From Dendrolimus kikuchii (taxonomy: Eukaryota > Arthropoda > Insecta > Lepidoptera > Lasiocampidae): DNA of 64,000 bases. This document shows positions 10,666-21,624 of this stretch, one piece after another. How positions within the stretch are numbered: position 1 is the stretch's first letter; the number at the start of each line of letters is the position of its first letter. The notes beneath the pieces were generated by a model, which saw nothing but the letters and a program-made list of their open reading frames with translations, was not told the DNA's origin and ran no database searches. The stretch covers positions 17,112,388 through 17,176,387 of the forward strand of contig CM034406.1 in assembly GCA_019925095.2 (NCBI GenBank), in the 5' to 3' direction. The position numbers and the translations under genes are program-made.

Positions 10666-10975
10666 TCATTGTACTACATTTTTATATTAGTGCTATGTGC
10701 CCCCGGAAGATTCAGTTCCTTTTATATGTAGCAAACTATCCCATCTCCCGGCATGAGAAGTATTATTAACTATATTTAAACTAATTTACAGCAAAACCGA
10801 TCCAATAATCCAGTAGTTTTTACTTGAAAGATTAATAGATCGAGTTACTATAGCATTTTTTATAGATAATGAATTTTTATATCTATAGACTTGAGAAATG
10901 TTTGGTCTCCCATACAAACTTTCATCCTCTATTTCAAACCGTTCTAGTTTTATTTATGTCTATTTATCTGAAAAC

Positions 10976-11097
10976 TACACAAATGACAACAATGTCAAAA
11001 ATGATCAAAATGACCGAAATGGTCGAAATGACCGAAATGACCAAAATGACCGCAATGGCCGAAATGACCAAAATGACCGAAATGGTCGGAAATGGAA
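10976..11097 (+). repeat. Minisatellite of AATGACCRA units
   Basis: Imperfect tandem units of 9-12 bp, such as AAATGACCG and AAATGACCA, fill about 120 bp. Two overlapping open frames across it (MTEMTKM and NDRNGRND-like) are by-products of the repeat. Both frames stay open because the unit length is a multiple of three, not because a protein is conserved. Confidence 0.85.
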
Positions 11098-11394
11098 AAT
11101 CACAAAAAACCTATCCTACTTAACAAGTTGGCGGTAGGCTAAATAAAACTTTAACAATACTCGTTGACACTTGACATCTTTGCCTTCCGTGATCACGGCC
11201 ACTGAAAAGTCGCCGAAACGTCGGAAAAACCAAAATCAAATAAAATTACCGCGCTTAAAACCGTTAAAACGTAGTTTTATTACCTATCCTACTTTCTGGG
11301 GTAACCTTTACATAAATCTATGCCATTATTCGAATCATATTTTTTTTATTTCTTGTCTGTTTGTCGGTTTGTCTATTTGTTCAGGATTCACGTA

Positions 11395-11782
11395 AAAAGA
11401 TTTTGATGCGGTTTTCGCTGATCAACAGCTAGTTCTTAGACTTAAACTTAGCGCTACGCTTCATCTTGCAAATCCCGCGGGAAATTTTCTGGAAATAATT
11501 TAAAATAGCTAAATTAAATAAAAACGAGTTCCAATGTCATTTTTTTACTGATCGATAGCAAATTTAACGTAATAAAATATGTGATATTTTTTTATTCCGG
11601 GAATCTCGCAGGAATTTTCCCGGGAGTGGTTTGAACTTGTTCGGGTGCTGTATGTATCGGAATAATAAATTTTTAATTTGCTTATTCCGATACAAGTTTC
11701 CATTAAATGCGATACTTTGTGTCTCGGGAATCCCGCGGGAATTTCAAGTCAAGCGTGGAAGAAGTCGCGGGCATAACCTAAG
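11395..11782 (+). repeat. Dispersed repeat family C
   Basis: It runs from 'gatgcggttttcgctgatca', through three 'cccgcgggaatt'-like blocks, to 'agtcgcgggcat'. The same sections appear in reverse order and orientation at 22,757-23,150. Non-coding. Repeated internal CCCGGGAA blocks suggest internal duplication. Confidence 0.55.
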
Positions 11783-12070
11783 AAAGCAATAATTAATAAC
11801 AACTTGCCAATGTTACCGGTAATAACCTCGCAATAAATTAAAAAAAAACTTTTTAAAATGACGCATAGTGACCTACTCATTCAAGGATGCAATTAAGACC
11901 ATATCTAGAGGTGAAAAGTTATTTGTTTTAAACGACATTTCGTGAATTGTGAAATACTTAACATGGGTTTTTTCCTATTGTAATGTCTCAAATTTTGGAA
12001 GTACAAGGGACCTGGTTTCCAATGGAAACCTATTTTTAAATTAATCTAATTGTACTTTTTAAAACATAGT
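11783..12070. other. Intergenic, no recognised feature
   Basis: AT-rich spacer between two dispersed repeats. Confidence 0.4.
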
Positions 12071-12084
12071 TAACTAGCGGCCCC

Positions 12085-12392
12085 AGCAGACATCCTGCTC
12101 TGAAAAAATGAAAATCTAGGACCCGATCCCAGCGCCACCTACCCGTTCTAATTGTGAATCAAAACCATCCGGAAACCCACTCAAACACACAAAAACAAAA
12201 TCACCATAATCGGTCCAGGTGATTAGGAGGATTCTAGAACCCGATCTCAGCGCCACCTACCGGTTCCAATTGTGGATCTAAACCATCCCGGGACCCACTC
12301 AAACACACACACAAAATTTCATCAAAATCGGTAGTCGTTCTCAAGTTATAAAATTAGAACAAAAAGTGGCATTGATTTTTATATATATAGAT
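12085..12392 (-). repeat. Repeat with internal duplication, related to 4,614-4,870
   Basis: The unit '..cccgatctcagcgccaccta' to 'acccactcaaacacacac' occurs twice in a row, and once at 4,730-4,800. The left end CTAGCGGCCC is the reverse complement of a '..CTAG' terminus. The other end carries 'aaaatttcatcaaaatcggt'. Non-coding. Confidence 0.5.
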
Positions 12393-12460
12393 TACGTGTC
12401 AGCTGTCATTTCCATATCTAGTTCATCCGTGCAGGAACGAAGAAGCAATACGGAGTAAAA

Positions 12461-12515
12461 CTTCTGATGACCCACCTGATGGAAAGTGGTCACCGCCGCC
12501 TATGGATAATTAAAA
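12461..12515 (-). repeat. Family A/B repeat fragment
   Basis: 'cacctgatggaaagtggtca' followed by 'ccgccgcctatgga' is the core shared with families A and B. It lies in the intron just past the donor site of the CRAL-TRIO exon. Confidence 0.5.
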
Positions 12516-12521
12516 ACTCAC

Positions 12522-12646
12522 CAACAGTCATGAAGAGCAGCTTGACTCCAGCTTCAAAGACGTATTTCGACGGCTCCATTTCGTGGAGTCGATGAAATAT
12601 GATATCGTAGCCGTCCACGGATTTGCCGGGAAGATACGAGAATTCC
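12522..12646 (-). CDS. Single internal exon of a CRAL-TRIO domain protein (alpha-tocopherol-transfer-like)
   Basis: Read on the minus strand, a 125-nt block is bounded by an acceptor (cttgttacag) and a donor (GTTG|gtgagt). One of its frames is open throughout, starting and ending in phase 1. It encodes YLPGKSVDGYDIIFHRL and then EMEPSKYVFEAGVKLLFMTV. This resembles the early part of the insect CRAL-TRIO lipid-binding domain, where a 'G.D..G..V...R' strand is followed by 'DPSKY.F..GVK'. Such proteins bind small hydrophobic ligands such as tocopherol or retinoids. Neighbouring exons were not found; they may lie outside the window or be separated by long repeat-filled introns. The codon use is richer in G+C than its surroundings, which supports a host exon. 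Family assignment is from memory of the pattern. Confidence 0.55.
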
Positions 12647-13005
12647 CTGTAACAAGACATTTCCTAGTTCAAGTCATGGATGAAGAATAATAAGTATTCA
12701 TGATAATCGTCCATTAAAAAACATAATACTTAAAACACGCTTAAACGTACGAGTACGAATAAAAGTATAGCCAGAGCTACAATTTTATACAACTTATAAT
12801 TCCGATCGATAGTACTTGTTTGCATAAAAAAGTGCAGACCCGTTTCCGACATGTAAATAATAATATTGAACTTTATTTGCAAGCAGAAATAGCAGTGCTG
12901 CTTGGTATGCATTCTTTGTTCTGCCCCGTTTACACAATTCGTACACTGTCGCGCGTTACTAAAATTGGTTTACTGCGTAAGTATATCGTGAGGAATTATT
13001 ACAAA

Positions 13006-13125
13006 CCGCAAGAGTTAACTTGAGACTTAGCTTTGATGACGTAATACTAACGGCGAGAGTGGTAAGAAGGCGGCGGTCGGGAGGGGAGCGCGCATTCCGC
13101 TCAGGTCTCAAGTTAACTCTTGCGG
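13006..13125. mobile_element. Small element with 21-bp perfect terminal inverted repeats
   Basis: CCGCAAGAGTTAACTTGAGAC (13,006-13,026) is repeated exactly in reverse complement at 13,105-13,125, with a 78-bp GC-rich centre. No clear target duplication flanks it. It may be a tiny MITE or a local fold-back. Confidence 0.6.
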
Positions 13126-13657
13126 ATAGTAGCTGCGTAAAACTGTAAAGCAGGCAACAGTTTTTTTTCTGTGCGTAAGCTTATCTAGTATACCCGTCGT
13201 CTGCGTCTGTATGGTTAATAGTGTCTACGACAAGGTGTCGCGAGATGACACTAAATCATTATTCAAATGGCAACACTAAAAGTTTGTGCAATTTATAGTT
13301 TCATAGAAAGGTACTAAGTAAGTAACACTAAATAAAAAATCTTCTTGAAAACGCATCGGTGTTGACATATTTCTAACCTAAAAATCCACGTAAATCAAAT
13401 TAATCGCCGAAACAAGCTTCCTAAATTATGAAGCAAACAGTAGAGTAATGTCGACTTCCGTAATAATTCGATTATTTAATACTTGTTCTAGTAAAGCACT
13501 GCGGCGCGGTCGGCTTCCAATTCCATAATTAGCTCCCTTTAGCTGGCTTCACTCTAAGAGCTCGGCGCTCGGTCTACCTATTTAGTTTGTTTGGTCATAC
13601 ACATCACTGACATAAATATGCCACATAGAACATGGACATCTGCAATACTAACAGCGC

Positions 13658-13865
13658 GTTCCATTAGTAGCTCACAACGCCCAAAATGCTCCGTTACCGC
13701 TTCCACAAGGCGATCGCGGTCGTTGCGGTCGTGGCGAAAACGTCACAAATGACGTCATCATTTTCGATCACACAACGCTCACGACGACCCATGTCAAGAG
13801 GTGGGTCGTATAACCGTTCCACTTGGGTTTACAACTGTAACGCCGGCAAGCAAGTGGAATGGGAA
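13658..13865 (+). mobile_element. MITE family Q, right end missing
   Basis: It shares 'gcgttcc..agtagctcaca', 'cgcccaaaatgctccgt', 'gcggtcgtggcgaaaac' and 'gacgtcatcattttcgatca' with the copy at 47,205-47,556. It stops after 'gcaagcaagtggaa', where the other copy continues into its right terminal repeat. Confidence 0.6.
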
Positions 13866-13904
13866 AAATAAAAAAAGATTAGCTAAGAATTGATTTTAAA
13901 ACAG

Positions 13905-13990
13905 GTTGACTGGAAGTGATCTCTTTATGCGATAAGGCCGCCTATAGTATTGCCTAGTTCATGTTGTAAATATAATTATAGGATTTTTCT
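13905..13990 (+). repeat. CR1-like LINE 3' tail fragment
   Basis: 'ctggaagtgatctctttatg' followed by 'cgataaggccgcctat' matches the 3' hairpin block found at 18,775, 37,985 and 44,350. Only the tail survives. Confidence 0.55.
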
Positions 13991-14550
13991 TGTAATTGTT
14001 TATTTTGGTATGCATTTGGCCCGTAAGATCAATAATAGTTTAAAGTATGCAACCGAGTTTAATCCTTCGTTTCCAATTGTTTTGTAATATTAATGACAGT
14101 TTATCGATCAACAACATTGTAAACCATGCAATAGTTTTAACTTGCCCAGAGGATCGCTTCATCTCCCTTGCATGGTTTAAACCACGCATTTGTCATTGTC
14201 AATGAATTAAAAAGTTTTGACTCATTCCTTCAAATAGCCAAACAAAGTTCAACAACAGCGCGAAACAAAAAAGTTACTAACCTACCCATTGAAGAGTAAT
14301 AAATTATATACAACAGACCTTTTTTTCAGTGTCTTAACAATATAATAGTTGCCATAATACTAAAAATGAAAATCGAAATAGATAATCTTGCCATGTTTTT
14401 ACATGTTTTTACACAAAAGTGTACAAAGTGTTCTTTCAACACAGGTTTAAACCATTAATCTACTTCTTCCGTAAATTATAAATTACATAGTTTTAAACTG
14501 CATTTGAAGTTTGAACTTACAGGCCTTTTATATATCTTTTGCGCGGTTTA
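13991..14550. other. Intergenic, no recognised feature
   Basis: AT-rich sequence without a supportable gene. A pair of 'acatgttttt' repeats at 14,392-14,411 is the only small-scale structure noted. Confidence 0.4.
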
Positions 14551-14556
14551 TCCTCC

Positions 14557-14872
14557 ATACATACATACATAACTTCACGCCAGTTCCCTTGCGGGATAGG
14601 CACGAACAACAAAGCGCCATTCAGGCTTATTCTTACACACCTCACTTGCTTCTTTAACATTCATAGCTCTTGTCATGCACGCTCGTCTGTTCTTAAGGCT
14701 CCTGACATCACCTTCTGCTAGTACACGATCAATTTGAACATGGAAGGTGTGTCGTGGCCTTCTGCATCCATCCACTTTAGCATTGTATATCTGTTTAGTC
14801 ATTCTTTCATCATGCCCGAACCACCGGATCATTTCTTTCCTTACCTTCACCCCGACACTCTCTTTCAGGTTT
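14557..14872 (-). pseudogene. RTE-type LINE 3' fragment
   Basis: Minus-strand copy with (GTAT)n tail. The frame is open from MKVRKEMIRWFGHDERM to the end, but carries small in-frame deletions compared with 31,671-32,079 (part of the HVERMHDERM segment and of the GCRSRGRPRH segment are lost). Confidence 0.75.
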
Positions 14873-15224
14873 ATCCTCCCTTAGTCGCAGTTTGTTTCTC
14901 TTAATTTCCCATAATACTTATTCGTCATTTAGTAAATGAATGTGATGATTGATATACATAAACGAAGAGACAAACAATGCTGCTAAATAAGGGTTAATTT
15001 TTTTACGCAATCCTAAATGCCAAAAGGTTACTAAATGAATTCGTTTTCATTAACATAAATAAACGAAGAAGTTTGCCTTGAAATAACAATTTCCCTGCAG
15101 CGATTATATGCAACGTAACCTAGATTTAACATAAATGTATCTTTAGATATTTTTTTTTTCAAATAAGAAATAATGGTTGCGCCGACGAACACCTCGTTTT
15201 AAATTCTTCCTCCCCATCTCACCA

Positions 15225-15352
15225 TCATGAAAAAAAAAAAACTTTAAACGAAGAATGCGCAAACAACAAGACTCTCACGTCATCGCAAGTGTCACCCCAA
15301 AAATATAACGTTGGAACACAGCAAAGAAAATCTATCATTTCATTAAATACTT
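15225..15352. other. Spacer, no recognised feature
   Basis: Poly-A run at 15,230-15,241 and AT-rich sequence upstream of a second RTE subfamily copy. Confidence 0.35.
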
Positions 15353-15835
15353 TACATACATACATACATATTATCACGCCTTTGTCCCATGGGGGTAGGC
15401 AGAGACTATAGATCTCCACTTGCGACGATCCTGACAAACAACTTTCGCTTCGTCTACTTTCATTAACCTCTTCATACATGCACGTTTATTTGATATGCTT
15501 TTTACCTGACCTCGTTATAACACTTCTGTTATTTGATCATGGTGTGTATGTCGTGGTCTACCGATACCAACTCTACCATTCACAATACTGTCATACACTT
15601 TGTGATTCTATTTTCATCCATCCTCTCTACATGCCCAAACCACCTTAACATTCCTTTTTCAACTCTTGTTATTACATCTTCTTTCAATGCACAACGTTCC
15701 CTTATTACACTGTTGCGTATCATATCATTCATGCTTACCTCACATATACTTGTCAAAGCTCTCATTTCAACTGAATTTATTATTAAATACTTCATTCCCA
15801 TCAGTTTAAAATATCTTAGTAATGTGTGATAAGCC
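15353..15835 (-). pseudogene. Second RTE subfamily, 3' fragment
   Basis: On the minus strand a frame contains GMLRWFGHVERMDENRIT, the same RT C-terminal signature as the main RTE family. The surrounding sequence differs and the 3' end reads '..gcgtgataatatgtatgtat'. It shares the (GTAT)n tail type but is a distinct subfamily. Interrupted by stops. Confidence 0.65.
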
Positions 15836-16009
15836 CCCGGGGACAAGTTAAGTGTCACTGAGTACTGATGGCGAGTTAAGTTCTTCTTCCACGTTCCTTG
15901 GCTTCACCCGGCCGCAGATAACATGATGAAACTGCTAGTACATGTCAGATTAAGCCGTTGTTAGACAGTTCATTTCTGTCTTTCAATTTGAATGAATCAC
16001 AAGTGATCC

Positions 16010-16302
16010 ATTTCTTTTTTTTTTTTATTGCTGGAGATCAGCAGACAGGCAGACGGCCCACTTGATGAAAAGCGGTTACCATCGCCAAATACGCTGCTGC
16101 TCTCTTAAGGGAGATTGGAACCTGGTCACTAATGCCGGAACACAACTCAAGGTTGTTATGGCGACATACTTTAGACCAGGGGTGGTAGCCATCCAGTCGG
16201 GCAAATGCCCTACCACCTGGCTGTGGGTTGTTAAGTCGCCTCTTACGACAGGCCGCCCGGCCGCAGGAAATTGTATGCTTTCTCCGTTCCGGCACGGATA
16301 AA
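16010..16302 (-). repeat. Interspersed repeat family A with internal deletion
   Basis: Poly-T at 16,014-16,026 opens the copy. A short deletion removes the 'tatggacatttgcaacacca' block that the 2,338 and 6,290 copies keep. Ends 'ctttctccgttccggcacgg'. Confidence 0.7.
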
Positions 16303-16671
16303 AATATATAAATTTGAATCATTCAATATCATTTAATACAGTCATCTTCTTTTACTTCTGTGCCTAGCACTGAAAATCAGCGCTGTGTCGGACTACGTTT
16401 CAGCACAGCAAAATGCTGAGTGGCAACTTCATTTCCAAATTGCAGCATACAATTTCTGTATAATTTTATCTATACTTTGTTAAAATTAGTACTATTTAGT
16501 GTTGTATGTCGCTATTAGTAATATTTTTCTTTCTGCCTTTCAACTAGATTGATCCAATTTGGTTGATTCGTCTTTATTTAGTTCTAAATAAATAATTTAT
16601 TTTTCTTTTCTTTTTACCAAATAATTGGAAGAAAGGGGAGGAAAAGATATAAATTATGCAATATATAGATA

Positions 16672-16674
<3 letters not shown>

Positions 16675-16708
<34 letters not shown>

Positions 16709-16910
16709 GCGTATAGGCAAACTGGCAGACGGGTCCACTTGATGGCAAGTGGCTACCGTCGCCCATGGACATCTGCAACACTAAGGGAGCCGATGCGTTG
16801 CCTACCTCGTTGAGACTTTAAAAATCTGTTTACGCCCTTTTTGAAGAGCCCCATATTGTAGCGCTCTGGGAAAACCGCGGGGGGGAGCTCATTCCATTTC
16901 CAATATACCA
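16675..16910 (-). repeat. Interspersed repeat family B with long poly-T
   Basis: About 27 T residues at 16,676-16,702, then 'ggcaaactggcagacgggtc' and 'gcccatggacatctgcaaca'. It is related to family A over about 60 bp and then different. The long homopolymer suggests a recent insertion. A second copy lies at 21,625-21,800. Confidence 0.65.
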
Positions 16911-17138
16911 TAATCTTATGGTAATAAGTCAAAAATTATAAAATTACAAAACAGTAGCAATCGCCGAAGGTCAAGTGCCGCGGGACCTTGTAACGACCGG
17001 CGGGTGTCGTAAACGATCGCCAATGCTTAACATTTTATACAATAACGCAAATTCTTTGCGAAGTTGATTGTATAACTTTTACAAAATTAACCAATGTCAT
17101 AATTATTATATTAGTATTTATATCAAAGATATATGCTT

Positions 17139-17242
17139 TTGTCAAAGAAGCAAGTGAGGTGTGTAAGAATGGGCCTAAATGGCGCTCTGTTGTTCGTGCC
17201 TACCCCGCAAGGGAACTGGCGTGAAGTTATGTATGTATGTAG
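17139..17242 (+). repeat. RTE 3' tip
   Basis: About 100 bp of the RTE 3' end, beginning 'gtcaaagaagcaagtgaggt' and closing in (GTAT)n. Confidence 0.7.
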
Positions 17243-17361
17243 TATTTATATCCTGACCTATTCATTGACCTGTTTTAGTTTACCATAATATTATTATTTA
17301 TTACAATACATAAAAAAAAGGAAAAAAAAATATTTTTGCCAACGGGGATACAAACAAAATA

Positions 17362-17604
17362 TTTTTCTTTTTTTTTATCGGCAGACAAACACACATATTG
17401 TATATCCCCAAATTAAGCAAGTTACGCCTGTGTTATGGGTAATATACAACGGACTACTCTGGGGCCGATCCCAGACACCCAGACCATAGTAAATAACGGA
17501 GAAAATACGTTTCCGAAATTTACTATACCAGGAATCGAACCCGGAGCCTCTGCGTTGCATTGAGGTAGGCCGGCAAAGGCTTAGCCCGCTCAACCACAGA
17601 GGCC
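17362..17604 (-). mobile_element. tRNA-derived SINE
   Basis: On the minus strand the head reads GGCCTCTGTGGTTGAGCGGG, with an A-box-like TGGTTGAGCGGGC, then GGGTTCGATTCC as the B box. These are the internal RNA polymerase III promoter boxes of a tRNA gene. A non-tRNA body of about 160 bp and an A-rich tail (plus-strand T run at 17,362-17,376) follow. It is not a functional tRNA: no cloverleaf closes at the expected distance. A diverged relative lies at 24,810-24,985. Confidence 0.75.
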
Positions 17605-17633
17605 GTAGCTAAAACTAATAAAACAAATCCTTT

Positions 17634-17884
17634 CTCATATTCTGAAAGGATGCTTGGAGTTGCCTGATCACAAGGATGAAAACAGTACTTTTCTATGCGA
17701 ACCATACATAATAATATATACGATGATGTCCAAACTTTTTTATAGCCACTCGTAAATCGCAGCATAAATTGTAATAAAAAAAATGAACAATTTTGTAACA
17801 TCGTTATAAACTTCTAAATGACTTTTTACAAAATCATTATTTAATTCACATTTACTATCATTAATAACAAAAAATACTGGCTGG
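17634..17884 (+). repeat. Dispersed repeat R, copy 1
   Basis: Begins 'tctcatattctgaaaggatg' and ends 'aatactggctgg'. The same start, middle ('cataaattgtaataaaa') and end recur at 20,657-20,963. It ends where the CR1-like LINE fragment begins. Non-coding. Confidence 0.65.
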
Positions 17885-18885
17885 TGTACAGTACACACTT
17901 CGATCTTAGTGAGAAGATCAAGAATCTAGGTATATATTTCGACCAATCTCTATCTTGGGGCCCCCAAATACAAGAAGTAAGTCGCAAAATGTGCGCAAGT
18001 GCAGCGTCTCTTCGGAGGTTGAACAACTTCCTTCCACTTCATACTAAAATTGCGCTTGCCCAATCCCTACTCCTCCCTATCCATGACTATGGCGACATTA
18101 GCTACTTAGATATCACCGAAAGCCAATTAGATAAACTAGAGCGACTCCAAAACTTCTGCATTCGTTTCATATTTGGTTTGCGCAAATATGATCACATTTC
18201 TGAATTTCGTAGTAAGCTCGAATGGCTTCCCATCCGCTTTCGCCGGAATGCTCATATCTTATCCCTTTTGTATAATGTACTCTTTAGCCCAAAGACCTAT
18301 TTGAAGAAAGGCTTTGAGTTCTTTCAAGACAGTAAGTAGTACAAGGCTCTTGAGATCATCAGCAAATCTGCGACTAATAACGCCAATACATTCTACGCAA
18401 TTTTGTCAGAAATCTTTTAGTGTGCAGGCTGTAAGGTTGTGGAATGTATTGCCAATGAGCATCAGAAGTGCCAAGTCCATACACACATTCCACAACCTTA
18501 CAGCCTGCACACTAAAAGATTTCTGACAAAATTGCGTAGAATGTATTGCCAATGAGCATCAGAAGTGCCAAGTCACTTACATCTTTTAATAAACTCCTCA
18601 AAGATCACTATCTAAATTTGTAAACAGTAATTTATGTATGTATATATAACTCTATTTGTATATAAATATGTATGTGTATTTTTATTTACTATTAATATAT
18701 GTATATACTTTAAACTATGCACACTGAATACCGACCCATTATTAGATATGTAAAATTATCTCCAGAAGGTTGTCTGGAAGAAATCGCTGTTAGCGATAAG
18801 ACCGCCCATTGTACTAGTTATATGATTGTTAACTCATGTGTATTATTTTCTTGTGTGCAATAAAGAATATTCTATTCTATTCTAT
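17885..18885 (+). pseudogene. CR1-like LINE 3' end with (ATTCT)n tail
   Basis: The frame from 17,884 encodes the far C-terminus of a LINE reverse transcriptase: LDKLERLQNFCIRFIFGLRK, then EWLPIRFRRNAHILSLLYN. A frameshift at about 18,303-18,335 moves the rest (SVQAVRLWNVLPMSIRSAKS) to another frame. A fold-back (18,384-18,548) further disrupts it. The 3' UTR carries the block 'ggaagaaatcgctgttagcg' and the copy ends 'caataaagaatattctattc', a microsatellite tail typical of CR1-type LINEs. Related copy at 37,250-38,100. Non-functional. Confidence 0.75.
18384..18548. repeat. Perfect 64-bp inverted repeat with duplicated loop
   Basis: 18,384-18,447 and 18,485-18,548 are exact reverse complements, separated by 37 bp. 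The loop sequence 'attgccaatgagcatcagaa' recurs directly after the right arm, so 18,442-18,477 is repeated at 18,540-18,575. This is the geometry of a template-switch (fold-back) copying event inside the LINE fragment. Confidence 0.9.
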
Positions 18886-19114
18886 TCTACACACTAGTTT
18901 GAAATAGTCTTAATAAAAAAATATTAAATAATTTGTTTATTTTTTTCGAATAAATCCAACGCATTTTCAGAAGAAACACGTTTTGAAAAATCTCACGTGA
19001 TATTGAGGTACGGGCGAGGGAGTTGATCCAAATCTCTCGATATCTCTCCAGGGGGGAGGCGGTCGGAAAATCGCCAAAAACCCCTCACGTAATTAATGGA
19101 CGTCCCGTTTTACC
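18886..19114. other. Intergenic, no recognised feature
   Basis: A moderately GC-rich stretch near 19,010-19,110 leads into the next repeat. No frame supported. Confidence 0.35.
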
Positions 19115-19240
19115 TGCGGCCTTGAGGCGAGCGCTTTCGCGAAGCGAAGCTGCTCGAGCCCGGGGCAGCTAGCTCGAGGGAGCTCCCTAAGGGGCTTTAC
19201 CTCAGCTGGAATGCTACAATGTGAGGGGGTTGAAATTAAA
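19115..19240 (+). repeat. GC-rich dispersed repeat G, copy 1
   Basis: 'tttcgcgaagcgaagc', 'gctcgagcccggggca', 'gctcgagggagctccctaag' and 'tttacctc' occur in the same order at 45,545-45,665. It contains the palindromes TTCGCGAA and GAGGGAGCTCCCT. Confidence 0.65.
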
Positions 19241-19429
19241 GATAGATGACGAGCAACGGGCGATATGAAGCCCGAAGAGAAGGATATGCGATTTTTCCAA
19301 CAAAATCAAATATATTAAAATATTTTTTGTAACAAAAACAAAACCGGCTTTAAATTAAAAAAGCAAAAAATATTTTTTTCTAAAATATCTTGACTCTTAA
19401 TCTTTGTTACCTTTTTTTTTAGCCAGGGG

Positions 19430-19865
19430 AAATCCGTTTGAGGACTAAGCCGCGACAGGCACAGATACCTGGGGGATAATTCGCGACCCGTATGTGGGAT
19501 TCGCCATATCGGGAGTGGCACTAGCGCGCCCAGTCAGAACCGGTGCCATGCTATTGCCACTCCCCAGTTAGGGATACCCACTAAAACCCCTGGGTGTTCC
19601 GTCCTGCGCCTTGTGCCAGCGCTACGAGTAAACGGGAATCCCAGCTCCTCGTGTCCTGTCCTTTGTTATCTATTCGAAACTATTTTCTGTATTATATTGT
19701 AAAACCAGAAATTAAATATTTTAACTTGAAACAAAGCCTATCTATCTTCTTCACTGTGCCCATCCGCAAGTATTTCTTCGGTGATTCTAGTGCCACCCTA
19801 CCGTGGCGAATCCCGCACGCTCCCAATGAGTTTCCTTGCTTATGCTTGTCCTCAACTGGATTAAA
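19430..19865. repeat. Inverted, diverged GC-rich repeats around a retroposon-like core
   Basis: 'tgtgggattcgccatatcgg' to 'gtggcactag' (19,490-19,525) is repeated in inverted, diverged form at 19,788-19,822. The outer 'aatccgtttgagga' block pairs with 'tcctcaactggatt' at 19,850-19,863. Between them lies '..aacgggaatcccagctcctc', reminiscent of a LINE 3' region. No frame is conserved. Confidence 0.5.
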
Positions 19866-19869
19866 AAGT

Positions 19870-20650
19870 TCCCCTCGTTGAAAAAGGGTCTTAAAGAAGC
19901 ATAGATTTTAGGTATCGGGAAAATCATCCCCTATTAATCTCACCTTTTTGCGGTGCACGTGATGAAAGTGATTAACGGTCTTAAAGATCAAAGTTAAACA
20001 AAAGGTTGTAAGCGATCAATGCGGTGTTCGCAAGGTTGCACCGCACGTAAATCTTTACCTTTCCATTGTAGGCAGTGTAAATCAGCTGATCTTTTAGTAC
20101 TTGGAAATGTGAAGGTTAGTAATAAAGGTAATAATACCACGTGGATAACATCTCTTTGAATATTAATAACTTAGCGGACTGCAAATTATTTCATGATAAA
20201 ATATTGCACGTGCGTATATATGAGTAGTGGTAGTAGAATTCGCCACAAAGGCAGGCAAAGGAATCTTAGTCCATAAAGCCAATTCTAATGTATAAATCTT
20301 CGTATAGATAACGCGTGACGCCATTCAACAGAGTTGTGAAAACTCAAAAGGACACATTTTGACTACACAGTTCACGTTTCTGACAAAAATACTTAACTAC
20401 TACTCAAAAACTAACAATATCCTACAACCATTGTTCATTATAGAGTCATTTTACACATTTTTTTTTTTAATAAAACTGCAAAAGCACAACGTCCCCTTCA
20501 GTTCCCGTCGAAAACTCTGTATTTATGACAATTTTAAGAGAAGAAAAAAAATATGGCAACAATTCAAGAGAACATCTATGTTCTGAATTCAAATATTATA
20601 TTTGGTGGCCAGTAACTACTAGGCTGCACCAAATAAATAAAAACTCTTTT
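19870..20650. other. Intergenic, no recognised feature
   Basis: No domain, splice-bounded exon or repeat recognised. Open frames at 20,359-20,770 are AT-driven and have no family signature. Confidence 0.4.
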
Positions 20651-20656
20651 CATGTC

Positions 20657-20963
20657 TCATATTCTGAAAGTACGCTTGGAGTTTTCTTATCAAATGTGAT
20701 GAATGATGAAAATAGACACTTTTCGTCTCTGGGAAACGATTCCCTGCTGTCAAAAAATTTAGAAAACTAAGCGAACCATAGATAGTACATGCGCCTCATG
20801 TCCCAACTTTTTACAGTTTTTAAATCACGACATAAATTGTAATAAAATAATATTAACAGTTTTGTAACTTTTCTAATTACTTTCCACTAAAATATTATTT
20901 AATTTACATAAATTTGAGTTATATATTTACCATCATCAGTGAGAAAAAAATACTGGCTGGTAG
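20657..20963 (+). repeat. Dispersed repeat R, copy 2
   Basis: Direct copy of 17,634-17,884, with extra sequence in its first third. The shared end is 'aaatactggctgg'. Order and strand match copy 1. Confidence 0.65.
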
Positions 20964-21620
20964 AATGCCACAGAAAAGTCTTGTCGTTTCTTTGTCGATG
21001 CTGTTTTATCAGATTTAGATATGGATTTAACGCCTGATTTTAATAGAGAAATAGTTCTTTGTTTATCTAATCAGTTTTTATTTACTTTCTTCATATTCGA
21101 AATTAAAAGCAGTGTGTTAATCTCGGGTGCCTAAATAGGTCACCTTCACCTCTCGTGTAACAATCTACTAATGTTTGAGATTCCAACACCATGTGATGGA
21201 AATGCTACTTCAAATAAATCATGTTATCAAGGGTAATTACTACGCTAAGTGCTCGCTGTATATAAGTTCTATGGCAAAAACGCCTTGTAGGTACATATAT
21301 TTATACCAGTATAACGTTTGACGTAGAGCCATACCGGAATTATTAACTCGATTACAGCTCTTAAAGCAGGTTCGACCGGTGTGATACCGTGCTCTCAGAA
21401 TATCGGAGTCAACTCAGCTTACGCACTTTTAAACAAAACTAGAACATAGAGAATATGGTTGGTGAATGGCCTTCTTGATACGAACACAACCTGCATTATA
21501 TATAGACATCGAGAATAATTTAGTAAAAGAGAAAAGAAATAAATAATTAACAAAGAGTGTGAAACTTCTTGATGTGCTTAACCGATGCATTGAAAATATC
21601 GTATCTTTTTGTTTTGAAGG
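20964..21620. other. Intergenic, no recognised feature
   Basis: No supportable gene, exon or repeat. Confidence 0.4.
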
Positions 21621-21624
21621 ATTT

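Noticed and set aside
10869..11137. Repetitive Met/Thr- or Asn/Asp-rich small proteins
   Set aside because: They are translations of a minisatellite, open in two frames because of the unit length.
17523..17604. A tRNA gene on the minus strand
   Set aside because: A and B boxes are present but no cloverleaf closes, and an A-tailed body follows; it is a SINE head.
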